NCBI RefSeq assembly: GCF_017115105.1
Contig: NZ_JABXKH010000157.1
Span: 1-64,000 of the forward strand
DNA: 64,000 nucleotides
Source: Nostoc sp. NMS2
Lineage (GTDB): Bacteria; Cyanobacteriota; Cyanobacteriia; Cyanobacteriales; Nostocaceae
Direction of reading: 5' to 3'
The notes under the pieces are model-generated. The model was given only the letters and a program-made list of their open reading frames with translations. It was not told the origin of the DNA and did no database searches. Position numbers and translations under genes: made by a program. Position 1 is the stretch's first letter, and each line of letters starts with the position of its first letter. Below, one piece after another: positions 6,868-16,827 of the stretch.

Positions 6868-9411
6868 TCATCTCAAATCATCTAAGTAAGAAACAGCAGC
6901 GATTTCTGAAAGAATCTGTAACCAAGTCGGAATTGCTATCTCAGATGGCAATTCCCCTGCCGCCAAATATCTTAGCAAAGTTTCTTTTTTTGAAAGGTTT
7001 TGCAAACTAGGAATAATTTGATCCAAAATACCTGCTAGTTCGGAATTAATTTGTTGATTAACTTCGCTAACATATTGCACAAGATGGAGACTAGCACTAG
7101 CAGTTATTTCATCTCGCAGTCGCAGTACTAAAAGTTGGTGATTGCTCGATCTCGGTAAACCTTGACTTTTTTCTGGTGCCCAGTCAAAAATTTGACCAAC
7201 ATTGTGTTTTTCGTCTTGACGCGCTAGGGGAAAGATGGTTTCAGGTGCAACGATTTTATCTTTACTAGTGATTTCTGAAATGATTGCTTCTTTCCATTCG
7301 TTAGGTTCGCATCCTAGTAATAATTTGTAAAAGAGATCGGCATCTTCAAAACCAAATTTTTCTTCAATTTCTTGTTCCATTTCTGGATGAAAAAATGCCT
7401 GTAATTGTTCGCGTTCTAGGGCTACATAAGTTGACAATTGGTTCAACAAATCTACCACTGCTTGATGAATGCGATCGCGGGCAAAATCTTCTACTTCCTT
7501 AACGGTTTTTTCAAATACTGGATAAAAATCATCACTCTTAGTCGGAAGGGAAGTATTTACACGATTTCCCCGATCAAATAATTTCCCGGCTGCACCTTTA
7601 GATTCTGTCAGAGCGATCGCTCCATTGTTGGCTTTGTTGAAGAGTAAAGTCCATTGGTTCCAATTGAGGATTCTAAAAGTGAGTTCGTCTTTAACTACAT
7701 CGCTGACGACAACACCACGCCGATCTTTAAGCGGTTCTGTCCCTAAATCTTTTTGAAAATTCCTGTAGATTTTATCCAAGCTTTCGACTACAAAGCGCAA
7801 CTCGATAAAGGCGGGACTGTCTCCTGTGGGGATACCTTGCTCGTGAATTTCATCTATGATGTCCTTCAAATGATCTTGTTGCTGATTCACCACATCAGCC
7901 GCTCTGCGAGTGTCTTCATACAGTTGCTTCAGACCGTGAGTTGCTACGTGAGTTTGAATCAATTCCCGCAGCTTACTAAGTCCCCCATCTTGACCAAAGT
8001 AACCTAGCTGCTTACCTAAATTGCTGCGGGGATCGGCATCTAACAGCTGTTCACTTAATAGCTCCCATTTATCTTGTAGCCGTTTAGACCGATCTAGGTA
8101 ATCAGGATAGTCCAAGTTAGCCAAAAAATCTGGTGAACCTGCTTTGACGGTACTAGAACGTTTTGCTAATTCAGCTAGTCCCAACAGTGGCGACAGTAAA
8201 ACGATGCGGTCTTTTTGGGTTGTAAAGGCTTCTGCACCGTCAATGGTAGTTTGCAGAACTTTGAGTTTTTGGAAAACGGTTTCCTCTTTTAAATTTGGAC
8301 TATCTTCAATCAGGTGGTCAAGTTCTCTTTCGCCACCTTCACTGTCTAGGGGGAGTTGATCGAAGCGACCCACACCTACGAGAATTAAATCTTTCAGGTC
8401 TTGTCCCGGTCGCTGCTGCTGCATCATGGTGAAAATTTTATTGGCGCGATCGCTACCGGGAGATTTACCATTTAGCAATACCAAAATTGTTTGTACTTCT
8501 GCCAGTTCCCGCAGTGACAAAAAGGTATCCCTAGCCCCCGAATTCGCAGCCCCCAATCCTGGAAAGTCGATGAGAATAAATTTAGCTGCACCTGTAAAAT
8601 CCCAAATTTCCCGTGAGATTTTCACATCGATATCTACGCGACGGATGAGTGGAAAGCTATTCTGCAATAACTTTGTTGGTAGCCTCTGGGGTGGACTCGG
8701 TAATCGGATATGCGCTGGCGGTAAATCCTCAAATTTTAGACTTTGGATTGCCATTGGCTGTTCGACCAGTTGTAGCCCCTCGCGGGCGGTGGTAGCATCA
8801 ATCTGGTAGTGTCCACCACACATCACTTCCCCATAAGCTTGATAAGCCCGCAGGAATAATACTAATTCCCGGAGTAAATAACGTAGCTCCAAATTGTTAC
8901 TACTATTCCAAGCCTCCTCACACCAGCCAATAATATCTTTGCCAGAGTTGAGTTTCGATACTGGTATCGGAGGAAGCCCTGCTGCTGTCGTGCGTTTATG
9001 GGCTTCCCCTAACATGAAGCGTAGACACTCATGTACCCCTTCGTGAGAAAGATACTCTACAGTGAAATTACTTAATTGAGTAGTTGCAAAATCGTCTTGC
9101 GGAATAATATGTATTGCGGTAACATTACCTGTAGTGGGGTTTTCACTGACTGGCAAAGCATCTGCATATCCAATTAGACTGCCTAAAAGTAAAGTTTTCC
9201 CACTACTGAATTCCCCCATCACCCCAATTTTGACAGGTGAAGTTGCCAGGTCTACAGTTTTCTGGGCAGCTGACCGTAAATGCAGGAGACAGTCATCAAG
9301 ACTAGCTGGAACCCAATCTTCTTGTTTTGAAGGGTACTGGGGCACAGAATCTATCTTTCGGAGGATGAATTCGCCGTACTCCTTAAAACGGCCCAGTTTA
9401 TCTGGTTCCAT
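6868..9411 (-). CDS. bacterial dynamin-like GTPase, 847 aa
   Basis: A large GTPase with P-loop GEFSSGKT at residues 66-73, a switch-I threonine in the following TTGNVTAI segment, G3 DFPG beginning at residue 282 (LIDFPGLG), and a G4-like GRFD in LVGVGRFDQLP. The roughly 500-residue C-terminal part is helical, as expected for the stalk of dynamin-family proteins. No obvious membrane segment is present. Dynamin-like proteins hydrolyse GTP to remodel or tether membranes. The second ATG was chosen because AGGCGGGAA precedes it; the first has no ribosome site. It is the upstream member of the Hsp70-like/363-aa cluster, separated by the DUF2887 genes. A role outside membrane remodelling is possible. 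Confidence 0.85.
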   Translation of the reverse strand: MEPDKLGRFKEYGEFILRKIDSVPQYPSKQEDWVPASLDDCLLHLRSAAQKTVDLATSPVKIGVMGEFSSGKTLLLGSLIGYADALPVSENPTTGNVTAIHIIPQDDFATTQLSNFTVEYLSHEGVHECLRFMLGEAHKRTTAAGLPPIPVSKLNSGKDIIGWCEEAWNSSNNLELRYLLRELVLFLRAYQAYGEVMCGGHYQIDATTAREGLQLVEQPMAIQSLKFEDLPPAHIRLPSPPQRLPTKLLQNSFPLIRRVDIDVKISREIWDFTGAAKFILIDFPGLGAANSGARDTFLSLRELAEVQTILVLLNGKSPGSDRANKIFTMMQQQRPGQDLKDLILVGVGRFDQLPLDSEGGERELDHLIEDSPNLKEETVFQKLKVLQTTIDGAEAFTTQKDRIVLLSPLLGLAELAKRSSTVKAGSPDFLANLDYPDYLDRSKRLQDKWELLSEQLLDADPRSNLGKQLGYFGQDGGLSKLRELIQTHVATHGLKQLYEDTRRAADVVNQQQDHLKDIIDEIHEQGIPTGDSPAFIELRFVVESLDKIYRNFQKDLGTEPLKDRRGVVVSDVVKDELTFRILNWNQWTLLFNKANNGAIALTESKGAAGKLFDRGNRVNTSLPTKSDDFYPVFEKTVKEVEDFARDRIHQAVVDLLNQLSTYVALEREQLQAFFHPEMEQEIEEKFGFEDADLFYKLLLGCEPNEWKEAIISEITSKDKIVAPETIFPLARQDEKHNVGQIFDWAPEKSQGLPRSSNHQLLVLRLRDEITASASLHLVQYVSEVNQQINSELAGILDQIIPSLQNLSKKETLLRYLAAGELPSEIAIPTWLQILSEIAAVSYLDDLR

Positions 9412-9771
9412 AAAGTAGTTCCCGCCTAACATGAATTTCTGTGAGCTTTATAACATATAAAACGTGATGGCTAGCCATTGTTGCAACGTGTTGATATCAC
9501 ATTTAGCATTTCTCTCATTTAATTTGCGGTTTTGGGATGAGGCATTTTGAACGTCAAGACAATTGTGAAAAATCGGGTTTTGTGGGGAAAGTTGAAGAAG
9601 AATTCAGAAGTCAGAATTCAGAATCCAGAATAAAAAAGTAGAGTTTTATACACAAAATGGCTGGTAAATGCTTAGTGTAGATATGGGCATTAAATCCTTT
9701 TAGACCCCTGATTTTAACAGAATTTCTGAAAAGCATTAGGTGAATATAATGATGCCTCCGGCACGCCCTGA

Positions 9772-9908
9772 CAATTCAGGTTATGTGGAAAAGTCCACCA
9801 AAAACCTAACCCCCTAACCCCCTTCCCGACGCGGGAAGGGGGAAATTCAAAGTCTCTCTCCTAAAAGGAGAGAGATTTAGAGAGAGGTTTTCCAGATGAC
9901 CTGAATTG
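9772..9908. mobile_element. MITE-like inverted repeat flanked by GCCTCCGGCAC
   Basis: Outer arms CAATTCAGGTTATGTGGAAAA and TTTTCCAGATGACCTGAATTG pair with one mismatch. Inside is a second palindrome built from cccttcc/ggaaggg and a ctctctcc/ggagagag pair. An 11-base direct repeat, gcctccggcac, lies on either side (9754-9764 and 9908-9918), suggesting a target duplication or a composite repeat. It is non-coding. Apart from this element, the interval 9433-10457 is AT-rich and I see no gene in it. Confidence 0.6.
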
Positions 9909-10457
9909 CCTCCGGCACTCCAAGGGCGAACGCTACTACACAAAGCTTAGTCTACCTAAACGGGAAACATGATAAATTTCAACCCCACGGAAGTGGGTTT
10001 TGTTTGCATAGTCGCCATGAGTCTAATTAATGCTGAATTCTTCTTGATAAAAAATCAATATTTATTTGATAATAAATTACTGATTATTATGAATTTCTGA
10101 TAAAGATGTAAGTGCCTCATAGCGAATCATTTAGTTTTCGTGAAGATAACTCAGGTTTTTAAGACATATAATTACATAGCTAAGATAAATTTATAGGTGA
10201 TTTTAAAAATCAACATAGTCCAAAATTTGTCTAATAGATGAATAGTTTAAATTTCATCAAAAGTACTGAATTTAATCTTGACGATAACTTCAGCATTTTT
10301 TCAATTTATTTACAATAAAAGAGGATTTTCTACATACTATAAAAATAAATAAAGTATTAATATAAATAATGGATGGCAATGAAGATGATATCCATTTATT
10401 GACAAATTCTATTTTTAGACATCCTCTTAATAATTTAGGCAGAGCAGGCAGGCAAAA

Positions 10458-13400
10458 GTGTTTTCTAAAAAGGTGCAGAGCTACATTAACCAAATCTTAT
10501 CTGAAGAGGAAGAAATACAACAGGATGAAAAAGTATTTTGCCAGCAAGCGGATATTGCTCCTTTGATGATTTGGATGGCTGGATGCAATGCCCTTTATTG
10601 TTACTTAAATTCAAATTGGCTGGAATTTACTGGCACATACTTAACAACAGGCGGGCCTGCATCTGCGCGAGAAGGGGAGATAAGCAATACCTGGGCTTGT
10701 AGCGTCCATCCAGAAGATAGACAGCGATGTGACTATATATACTTAGAAGCATTTGCTGTGCATGATTCCTTTCAGAGACAATATCGCCTCCGTCGGGCTG
10801 ATGGCGAATATCGCTGGATTTTAGATACAGCCGCACCACGATTTGCAGTAGATGGTAGCTTTGTCGGTTACATCGGTTATTGTGTGGATATAACAGAAGT
10901 GCTGAGAGTGGGAAACCATACTACCTTGCAAAAAAGCTCCTCAGCATCTACAAACTTCTCTATTTTTCTAAGTGAAATTACCTGTCAAAAAAAGAAGATA
11001 GGATTAACACAACTAAAAGACCTACATACCGAAACTGCAAAACGCCAAGCAGTTGAAGCAGAGTTACGCCAAAAAACATCAGAATTTACAGCGATTTTAC
11101 AAGTACTTCCTGATTTATACTTTCGTATCGATGCTGATGGAAGTATTCTGGATTACAAGTCAGGGAAGATAGAGAATCCGTATATTTCAACAGAAGATTG
11201 TCAGGGCAAGAGTTTGCTACAGTGCCTACCGAATGCTGTCAGCGATCGCTACCAGCAAGCAATAACTCAAGTCCTTGAAACTCAATCTTCAGTCAGTTTT
11301 GAATATACCTTACCGCTCCCACAAGGGAAAAACAATTTTGAAGCTAGGTTATTACCGTTACCAGACCAGCAAATAATAGTTCTTGTCCGCGACACCAAAG
11401 ACAAAGTACAAGCAGCATTAATAGAAAGCGATACCAAGTTTCGCACCATTATTGAAAACGCCAATAACATTATTTTTGCACTGACCCTTGAGGGAATATT
11501 TTCCTACGTTTCTCCAAACTGGACTGAAATTTTTGGGCATGAGGTTGCAGAGGTTGAAGGCCAATCGTTTGTTCCCTTTGTCCATCCTGACGATGTGCCT
11601 ATTTGTGCAGATTATTTCCAAAAAATTGCGACAACAACCGAAAAGCAAGACGCAATTGAATATCGAATAAAACACAAAGATGGCACTTGGCGATGGCATA
11701 CAAGTAACTCATCTGCTATTAGAGATGCCAATGGTAATGTTATAAACTTCGTTGGTATTTGTTATGACACTACCGATCGCAAACAAGCAGAAGAAGCTTT
11801 AGCAGAACGAGCGCGGTTAGCAAATTTTCGTGCCGATGTAGACGCGGCCCTTACCCAGAGTGACAGCTTACAGAACATGATGCGCCGTTGCACCGACGCT
11901 TTAGTTGAACATATTGATGCAGCTTTTGCTCGTATTTGGACGCTGAACAAAAAAGACAATGTACTGGAGTTGCAAGTCAGTTCTGGGATGTATACCCACA
12001 TTAATGGGCCCCATAGATATGTACCAGTCGGTCAATTCAAAATTGGTTTAATTGCCGAAGAGGGCAAACCCCACCTAACTAACTCTGTGCAAACAGATCC
12101 TCGCGTGGGTAACAAAGAATGGGCAAAGCAAGAGGGTATGGTTGCCTTTGCTGGCTATCCCCTGGTTGTTGAAGATGAAACTGTAGGGGTGATAGCCATG
12201 TTTTCTCGCCAAACGGTGACAGAATCAACTTTTAAAGCCCTAGAATTCGCTGCCCAGGAAATTGCTATTGGCATCAAGCGCAAACAAGCAGAAATTGCAC
12301 TTAGAGAAAGTGCCCAACGAGAAGCATTACTCAATCGTCTTTCTAACCAGATTCGAGCTTCCTTGGATATCAATTACATTGTAGAAACCGCAGTGCAGGA
12401 GATTCGTAACTTATTCCAGATCGATCGCTGCGCCTTCTTTTGGTATCGGCAAGAGGCTGAGGTTCCCTACTGGGAGAAAGTATATGAGGCGAAAAGTTCC
12501 TCTTTAGCCTGTCTCCTTAACGATCAAGAAGCAACTAGTGCAGAAATTGAACTAATTGCAGCCAAAACTTTAAATAGAGAAATCATCCGCATTAATGATG
12601 TTGAGACTGTGGGCGATGTCACTACACAGCTATTTTTGCAAGATTTTGGTTTCACTGCCTTTATGTCGCTACCCGTACACACCCAATCTGGCGAAATAGG
12701 CACATTTAGCTGTGGTTCTTATAGTGGCTTTCGGCCTTGGCTGGATAACGAAGTAGAATTACTACAAGCAGTTACAGTTCAACTAGCGATCGCCATTGAC
12801 CAAGCTAAACTGTACACTCAAAGTCGCATTGCTGCCCAAACAGCCCAAGACAAAGCCCAGCAATTAGAAGCAGCATTGTTAGAACTTCAACATACCCAAG
12901 CTCAACTGATTCAAACTGAAAAAATGTCCAGCTTGGGACAATTGGTTGCAGGTATTGCCCACGAAATCAATAATCCCGTCAATTTTATCTACGGCAATAT
13001 TACCCACACCCGTGAATATACTAAGGACTTGCTGCACTTGGTAGAACTTTATCAACAGAGTTACTGCCCACCAACACCAGAAATTCACGAACATATTTAC
13101 AACATTGATTTAGACTTTCTCAAGGAAGATTTGCCCAAAATCCTAGATTCTATGAACATGGGAGCCGAACGCATTCGGCAGATAGTCCTATCTTTACGCA
13201 ATTTTTCTCGCCTTGATGAAGACGGCACGAAAGCAGTAGATATTCATGAAGGTATTGATAGCACCTTACTGCTATTGCAAAATCGCCTGAAATCCAAACC
13301 AGGACATCCCGAAATCCAAGTAATCAAAGACTACGGCAACCTACCACCAGTAGTCTGTCATGCTGGACAGATGAATCAGGTGTTTATGAATCTGTTGGCA

Positions 13401-13751
13401 AATGCGATCGATGTTTTAGAAGAGTCATTTGTCACTAGTCATTTGTCATTAGTAAACAACACTGAACAAATGACTTCTCCTCAGATTCGTATTCGTACCC
13501 TTATCCAAGAAGACCGTGTAATCATTGGCATTGCCGACAATGGACTAGGCATGACTGAGGAAGTACGCAAACGCTTATTTGACCCCTTCTTTACTACAAA
13601 ACCTGTGGGTAAAGGGACGGGTATGGGCTTATCAATTAGCTACCAAATTGTCGTTCAAAAACACGGCGGACAAATCCAGTGTATTTCAGCACCAGGAGAA
13701 GGTGCGGAGTTTCTCATCATGATTCCACTACATGAGCAACCTTCAACATAA
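10458..13751 (+). CDS. PAS-PAS-PAS-GAF-GAF sensor histidine kinase
   Basis: The 1097-residue cytoplasmic kinase has no membrane segment. Three PAS regions (roughly residues 30-150, 200-300 and 315-440, the first and third with PAC-type ends such as YRLRRADGEYRWI and YRIKHKDGTWRWH) are followed by two GAF domains (about 450-610 and 620-790) and a short coiled coil. The kinase core has the H-box AGIAHEINNP with phosphoacceptor His835, an N-box (NLLANAIDVLEE), and G boxes ADNGLGM and GKGTGMGLSISY. The start is GTG. No response regulator lies beside it. Signal and target are unknown. Core and spacing are very similar to the kinase at 34893-36881, so they are probably paralogues. Confidence 0.92.
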   Translation: MFSKKVQSYINQILSEEEEIQQDEKVFCQQADIAPLMIWMAGCNALYCYLNSNWLEFTGTYLTTGGPASAREGEISNTWACSVHPEDRQRCDYIYLEAFAVHDSFQRQYRLRRADGEYRWILDTAAPRFAVDGSFVGYIGYCVDITEVLRVGNHTTLQKSSSASTNFSIFLSEITCQKKKIGLTQLKDLHTETAKRQAVEAELRQKTSEFTAILQVLPDLYFRIDADGSILDYKSGKIENPYISTEDCQGKSLLQCLPNAVSDRYQQAITQVLETQSSVSFEYTLPLPQGKNNFEARLLPLPDQQIIVLVRDTKDKVQAALIESDTKFRTIIENANNIIFALTLEGIFSYVSPNWTEIFGHEVAEVEGQSFVPFVHPDDVPICADYFQKIATTTEKQDAIEYRIKHKDGTWRWHTSNSSAIRDANGNVINFVGICYDTTDRKQAEEALAERARLANFRADVDAALTQSDSLQNMMRRCTDALVEHIDAAFARIWTLNKKDNVLELQVSSGMYTHINGPHRYVPVGQFKIGLIAEEGKPHLTNSVQTDPRVGNKEWAKQEGMVAFAGYPLVVEDETVGVIAMFSRQTVTESTFKALEFAAQEIAIGIKRKQAEIALRESAQREALLNRLSNQIRASLDINYIVETAVQEIRNLFQIDRCAFFWYRQEAEVPYWEKVYEAKSSSLACLLNDQEATSAEIELIAAKTLNREIIRINDVETVGDVTTQLFLQDFGFTAFMSLPVHTQSGEIGTFSCGSYSGFRPWLDNEVELLQAVTVQLAIAIDQAKLYTQSRIAAQTAQDKAQQLEAALLELQHTQAQLIQTEKMSSLGQLVAGIAHEINNPVNFIYGNITHTREYTKDLLHLVELYQQSYCPPTPEIHEHIYNIDLDFLKEDLPKILDSMNMGAERIRQIVLSLRNFSRLDEDGTKAVDIHEGIDSTLLLLQNRLKSKPGHPEIQVIKDYGNLPPVVCHAGQMNQVFMNLLANAIDVLEESFVTSHLSLVNNTEQMTSPQIRIRTLIQEDRVIIGIADNGLGMTEEVRKRLFDPFFTTKPVGKGTGMGLSISYQIVVQKHGGQIQCISAPGEGAEFLIMIPLHEQPST

Positions 13752-13836
13752 ATACAACTTTAATCTTTTCTTAATCAAAAAGTTAACCTATTGGTTGTTA
13801 ACTAAGATCAATTCACTTTTTGCTGCAACATTTTAA

Positions 13837-13872
13837 CCCCCCAAAAACCTAAAATTTACAGGAATTTGGGGG
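13837..13872 (+). terminator. possible terminator hairpin after the kinase gene
   Basis: CCCCCCAAA at 13837-13845 pairs with TTTGGGGG at 13865-13872 around a 19-base AT-rich loop, followed by an ATTATTTGT tail. It lies about 90 bases past the kinase stop. The loop is long and the T tract weak, so termination is only plausible. Confidence 0.35.
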
Positions 13873-14031
13873 ATTATTTGTACTAGTATAGGGAGTTAAG
13901 ACTATAAATATTACATTTCAATTGATTGAAAAACGTTGTAATGGTAGTACTATCTTTGCGTCGGCATACCCCAAATAAGGCGATAGCACCTTTAAAAAAA
14001 TCCCTGAATACAAATAAAGTAGAAGGCCGGG

Positions 14032-14754
14032 ATGATACAACCCCAAGGTCAAAATAGTATCACCTACACTCGTGTTATTCATCTAAGTCACGTAATTGAC
14101 ATAGATATTCCCCAGTGGTCTGGAGATCCGACAGTAGAATTTGAAACTGTGGCTGAACTCAATAATGATGGCTATTACCTCCGACGCTTCGCTTTGGGAG
14201 AACATAGCGCTACCCATATCAACGCTCCTAATAGCTTTCATAGCTATAGTATGGGAATTGACCAATACCCCGCCCAATCTCTTGTTGTACCTGCGGTGGT
14301 CATAGATATTCGCCAAGCCACAGCCGTGAATTCTGATTATGCTCTGACTATTGCTGATGTTCTGGCTTGGGAAGAAGAATACGGTGAAATTCCTCAAGGG
14401 TGCGTAGTTATACTGAATACTGGGTGGCAAAAAAAGTGGTTTGATAAAAGTGCATTTTTAAATCATGATGCTCAAGGCATTGCCCATTTTCCTGGGTTTG
14501 GTAGCGATGCGACTCAATTTTTACTGAATGAACGGCAAATTGCTGGATTAGGAATTGATACTCATGGTGTAGACCCCGGACAGGATAACAGTTTTGCTAC
14601 TAATCGCTTGGTATTGGAAAAACCGCGCATTGTTTTGGAGAATCTCACCAATTTGGATCAGTTACCACCTAAAGGTACTACTTTAGCGATCGGGATTCTT
14701 CGGTTGCGTGGTGGTTCTGGTTCTCCTGTGGGGGTCTTGGCATTAGTGCCTTAA
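14032..14754 (+). CDS. cyclase-family hydrolase (kynurenine formamidase-like)
   Basis: The 240-residue protein fits the metal-dependent cyclase/formamidase family (PF04199). HLSHVIDIDIPQWSGDP at the N-terminus is the typical entry. GEHSATHINAP corresponds to the metal-binding HxGTHxDAP motif, with Asn in place of the usual Asp and Ala in place of Gly. GLGIDTHGVDPG follows near residue 180. Members hydrolyse N-formylkynurenine or related amides and lactones. The two changes in the motif argue against assuming the kynurenine reaction. It stands alone, with the aldehyde dehydrogenase 240 bases downstream on the same strand. Confidence 0.82.
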   Translation: MIQPQGQNSITYTRVIHLSHVIDIDIPQWSGDPTVEFETVAELNNDGYYLRRFALGEHSATHINAPNSFHSYSMGIDQYPAQSLVVPAVVIDIRQATAVNSDYALTIADVLAWEEEYGEIPQGCVVILNTGWQKKWFDKSAFLNHDAQGIAHFPGFGSDATQFLLNERQIAGLGIDTHGVDPGQDNSFATNRLVLEKPRIVLENLTNLDQLPPKGTTLAIGILRLRGGSGSPVGVLALVP

Positions 14755-14839
14755 TTTTTATACCAATTTCCTAAACTTGAAGATAATCTAGAAAGCAAGC
14801 AAACTTAGTATAGCTTTGTGTAAAATAGTAGCGTTTTTT

Positions 14840-14880
14840 AACGCAGAGGAACGCAAAGTCAACGCAAAGGTACGCAGAGT
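14840..14880. repeat. CGCAGAGGAACGCAAAG dispersed repeat
   Basis: Same motif family as the repeat at 2164-2266, here as two direct imperfect copies upstream of the aldehyde dehydrogenase. No coding role is seen. It marks the gap between the cyclase-family gene and the dehydrogenase. Confidence 0.55.
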
Positions 14881-14997
14881 CTTGCCAAATTTTCTTGGCT
14901 TATTGTTTCTTTGTTTGTGTCCTTTGCGGTTAGTTTCTCATACAGAAGTGGTATTAGTACACAAGTTTCACTTGATCATCAGCCGGGGATTTTTAAG

Positions 14998-16494
14998 ATG
15001 ACAACTCCGCTATTTTGCCGCAATTACATCGACGGTCAATGGTTGAGTGCTGTAGGGGAAGCAACTTTAGAAAGTCGCAACCCTGCAAACAAAACCGAAA
15101 TCGTTGCTACATTTCCTCGTTCTCAAGTTAATGATGTAGATACAGCAGTAGCCGCCGCCCGTAAAGCTTACCTCAGTTGGCGCACAGTCCCGGCCCCAGC
15201 TAGGGCAGAATATATCTTTCGCGTCGGGGAAATATTACTCCAACATAAAGAAGAACTTGCCCAGTTAATCAGTCGGGAAATGGGTAAACCTCTGACAGAA
15301 GCTAGGGGAGATGTGCAAGAAGGTATTGACTGTGCCTTTTATACTGCTGGCGAAGGACGGCGACTATTTGGGCAAACCACACCATCAGAAATGTCCAATA
15401 AATTCGCTATGACTGTGCGAATGCCCATCGGAGTTTGTGCCTTAATTACTCCCTGGAATTTCCCTGTGGCAATTCCTTGCTGGAAAGCTATGCCAGCTTT
15501 GGTGTGTGGCAACACAGTCATCCTCAAACCTGCCGAAGATACCTCAGCCTGTGCAACTAAATTGATTGAAATTTTCCAACAAGCAGGTTTACCACCAGGG
15601 GTAATTAATTTGGTGCATGGTGTAGGAGAAGAAGCGGGGAAAGCTTTAGTTGAGCATCCTAATGTAGATTTGGTATCGTTTACTGGTTCTTCAGAAACGG
15701 GTGCATTTGTCGGCGCTACTTGCGGCCGCACTCATAAACGTGTCTGTCTAGAAATGGGTGGGAAAAATGCCCAAGTGGTGATGGAAGATGCCGATTTGGA
15801 ACTTGCCTTAGATGGCGCAGTGTGGGGAGCATTTGGGACAACCGGTCAACGGTGTACGGCTACAAGTCGCCTGATTTTGCATCGTGATATCAAAGAAAAA
15901 TTTACCACCATGCTTTATGAGCGTACTAGTAAGTTACGCTTGGGTGCTGGCACTGACTCTAATACAGATATTGGCCCGATTGTCAATGAAAAGCAACTCA
16001 AACAGGTGAGCAAGTATTTGGATATCGCTCGTGAGGAAGGGGCAAAGGTTTTAATTGGTGGGGAAATTGCCAATGAAGGCGAATTGAAAAACGGTTACTT
16101 CTTTCAACCAACTATTTTGGATGATGTAACTCCCGATATGCGAGTTGCCCGTGAAGAGATATTTGGGCCAGTAGTGGCATTAATTGAGGTTAGTTCCTTT
16201 GAGGATGCGATCGCAATTCTCAACGATAGCAATTACGGTCTTTCTTCTTCAGTTTACACCCGCGATATCAATCGGGCTTTTACTGCCATGCGCGACATCG
16301 AAGCAGGTATCACCTATATTAACGGCCCTACTATCGGTGCAGAAGTACATTTACCCTTTGGTGGTGTGAAACAAACCGGTAACGGACACCGCGAAGCTGG
16401 AACTACTGCAATGGATGTTTTCACAGAATGGAAAAGCGTTTATGTTGACTTTTCTGGAAGTTTGCAACGCGCTCAGATAGATAACCGTAGTTAA
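14998..16494 (+). CDS. NAD(P)-dependent aldehyde dehydrogenase
   Basis: The 498-residue protein has all hallmarks of the ALDH superfamily: ITPWNFPVAIPCWK, cofactor region VILKPAEDTS, SFTGSSETG, general base Glu252 in LEMGGKN, nucleophile Cys286 in TTGQRCTATSR, and EIFGPVV near the C-terminus. It oxidises an aldehyde to the acid. The GQRCTATSRLI context resembles alpha-ketoglutarate semialdehyde and related semialdehyde dehydrogenases, but the substrate cannot be fixed from sequence. The start is the ATG of MTTPLFCRNYIDGQW, where family similarity begins; a longer frame would run through intergenic repeat sequence. The neighbouring cyclase-family gene may act in the same catabolic route. Confidence 0.93.
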   Translation: MTTPLFCRNYIDGQWLSAVGEATLESRNPANKTEIVATFPRSQVNDVDTAVAAARKAYLSWRTVPAPARAEYIFRVGEILLQHKEELAQLISREMGKPLTEARGDVQEGIDCAFYTAGEGRRLFGQTTPSEMSNKFAMTVRMPIGVCALITPWNFPVAIPCWKAMPALVCGNTVILKPAEDTSACATKLIEIFQQAGLPPGVINLVHGVGEEAGKALVEHPNVDLVSFTGSSETGAFVGATCGRTHKRVCLEMGGKNAQVVMEDADLELALDGAVWGAFGTTGQRCTATSRLILHRDIKEKFTTMLYERTSKLRLGAGTDSNTDIGPIVNEKQLKQVSKYLDIAREEGAKVLIGGEIANEGELKNGYFFQPTILDDVTPDMRVAREEIFGPVVALIEVSSFEDAIAILNDSNYGLSSSVYTRDINRAFTAMRDIEAGITYINGPTIGAEVHLPFGGVKQTGNGHREAGTTAMDVFTEWKSVYVDFSGSLQRAQIDNRS

Positions 16495-16636
16495 TTTTGT
16501 AATACAGCAATTTTCAGTTGAGTAGCGTATAAAAAAATACCTAACCCCCAGCCCCTTCCCTTGTAGGGAAGGGGAGTAAGCCTTTTAGAAGACAGAATCT
16601 AAATAATACGCACTGGAGAAATTTGTAGTACACCCT

Positions 16637-16672
16637 TGACATTATATAGAAAGTATACTACATTTGTAGTAT
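16637..16672 (+). promoter_or_regulatory. palindromic operator-like site at the head of the TROVE/Ubl locus
   Basis: ATACTACATTTGTAGTAT at 16655-16672 is a perfect inverted repeat with 8-base arms. A third half-site, TGTAGTA, lies at 16624-16630, and a TTGACA -35-like hexamer at 16636-16641. With a 17-base spacer the -10 would be TACATT inside the palindrome, so a bound repressor would block it. The first RNA element starts about 75 bases downstream. The regulator is unknown. Confidence 0.5.
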
Positions 16673-16746
16673 GAAAATAAAGACGACAACAAAAGGCAAA
16701 ACTGAAACCTCTCAGAAGTTTAACAATTGCATAGATGCTACTGTTT

Positions 16747-16827
16747 GGGACCGCGATTGGTGTTCGACTGCTCCGAAACCAACAAACGGACGGTTGCAGG
16801 ATTCGGGTTCAATTCCCGACGGCTCCA
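16747..16827 (+). ncRNA. tRNA-like element 0
   Basis: An 81-base stretch ends with a canonical T arm, TCGGG-TTCAATT-CCCGA, followed by acceptor-like CGGCTCC and A. The first seven bases, GGGACCG, can pair with CGGCTCC in six of seven positions, counting one G-U pair. The interior has a TCCG/CGGA hairpin but no regular anticodon arm. GTGTTCGACTG near the 5' end faintly resembles a tmRNA start. It is followed by CTA instead of CCA. It is probably a degenerate or specialised tRNA mimic rather than a working tRNA. Confidence 0.5.

Noticed and set aside
10369..10566. 65-codon frame at the start of the PAS kinase
   Set aside because: It overlaps the kinase in another frame and has no recognisable content.
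14911..14997. 29-residue extension of the aldehyde dehydrogenase
   Set aside because: It comes from the repeat-rich leader; family similarity begins at the chosen ATG.
16747..16827. tmRNA gene
   Set aside because: Only the T arm and a vague TTCGAC resemble tmRNA; there is no tag frame or pseudoknot region and the length is 81 bases.
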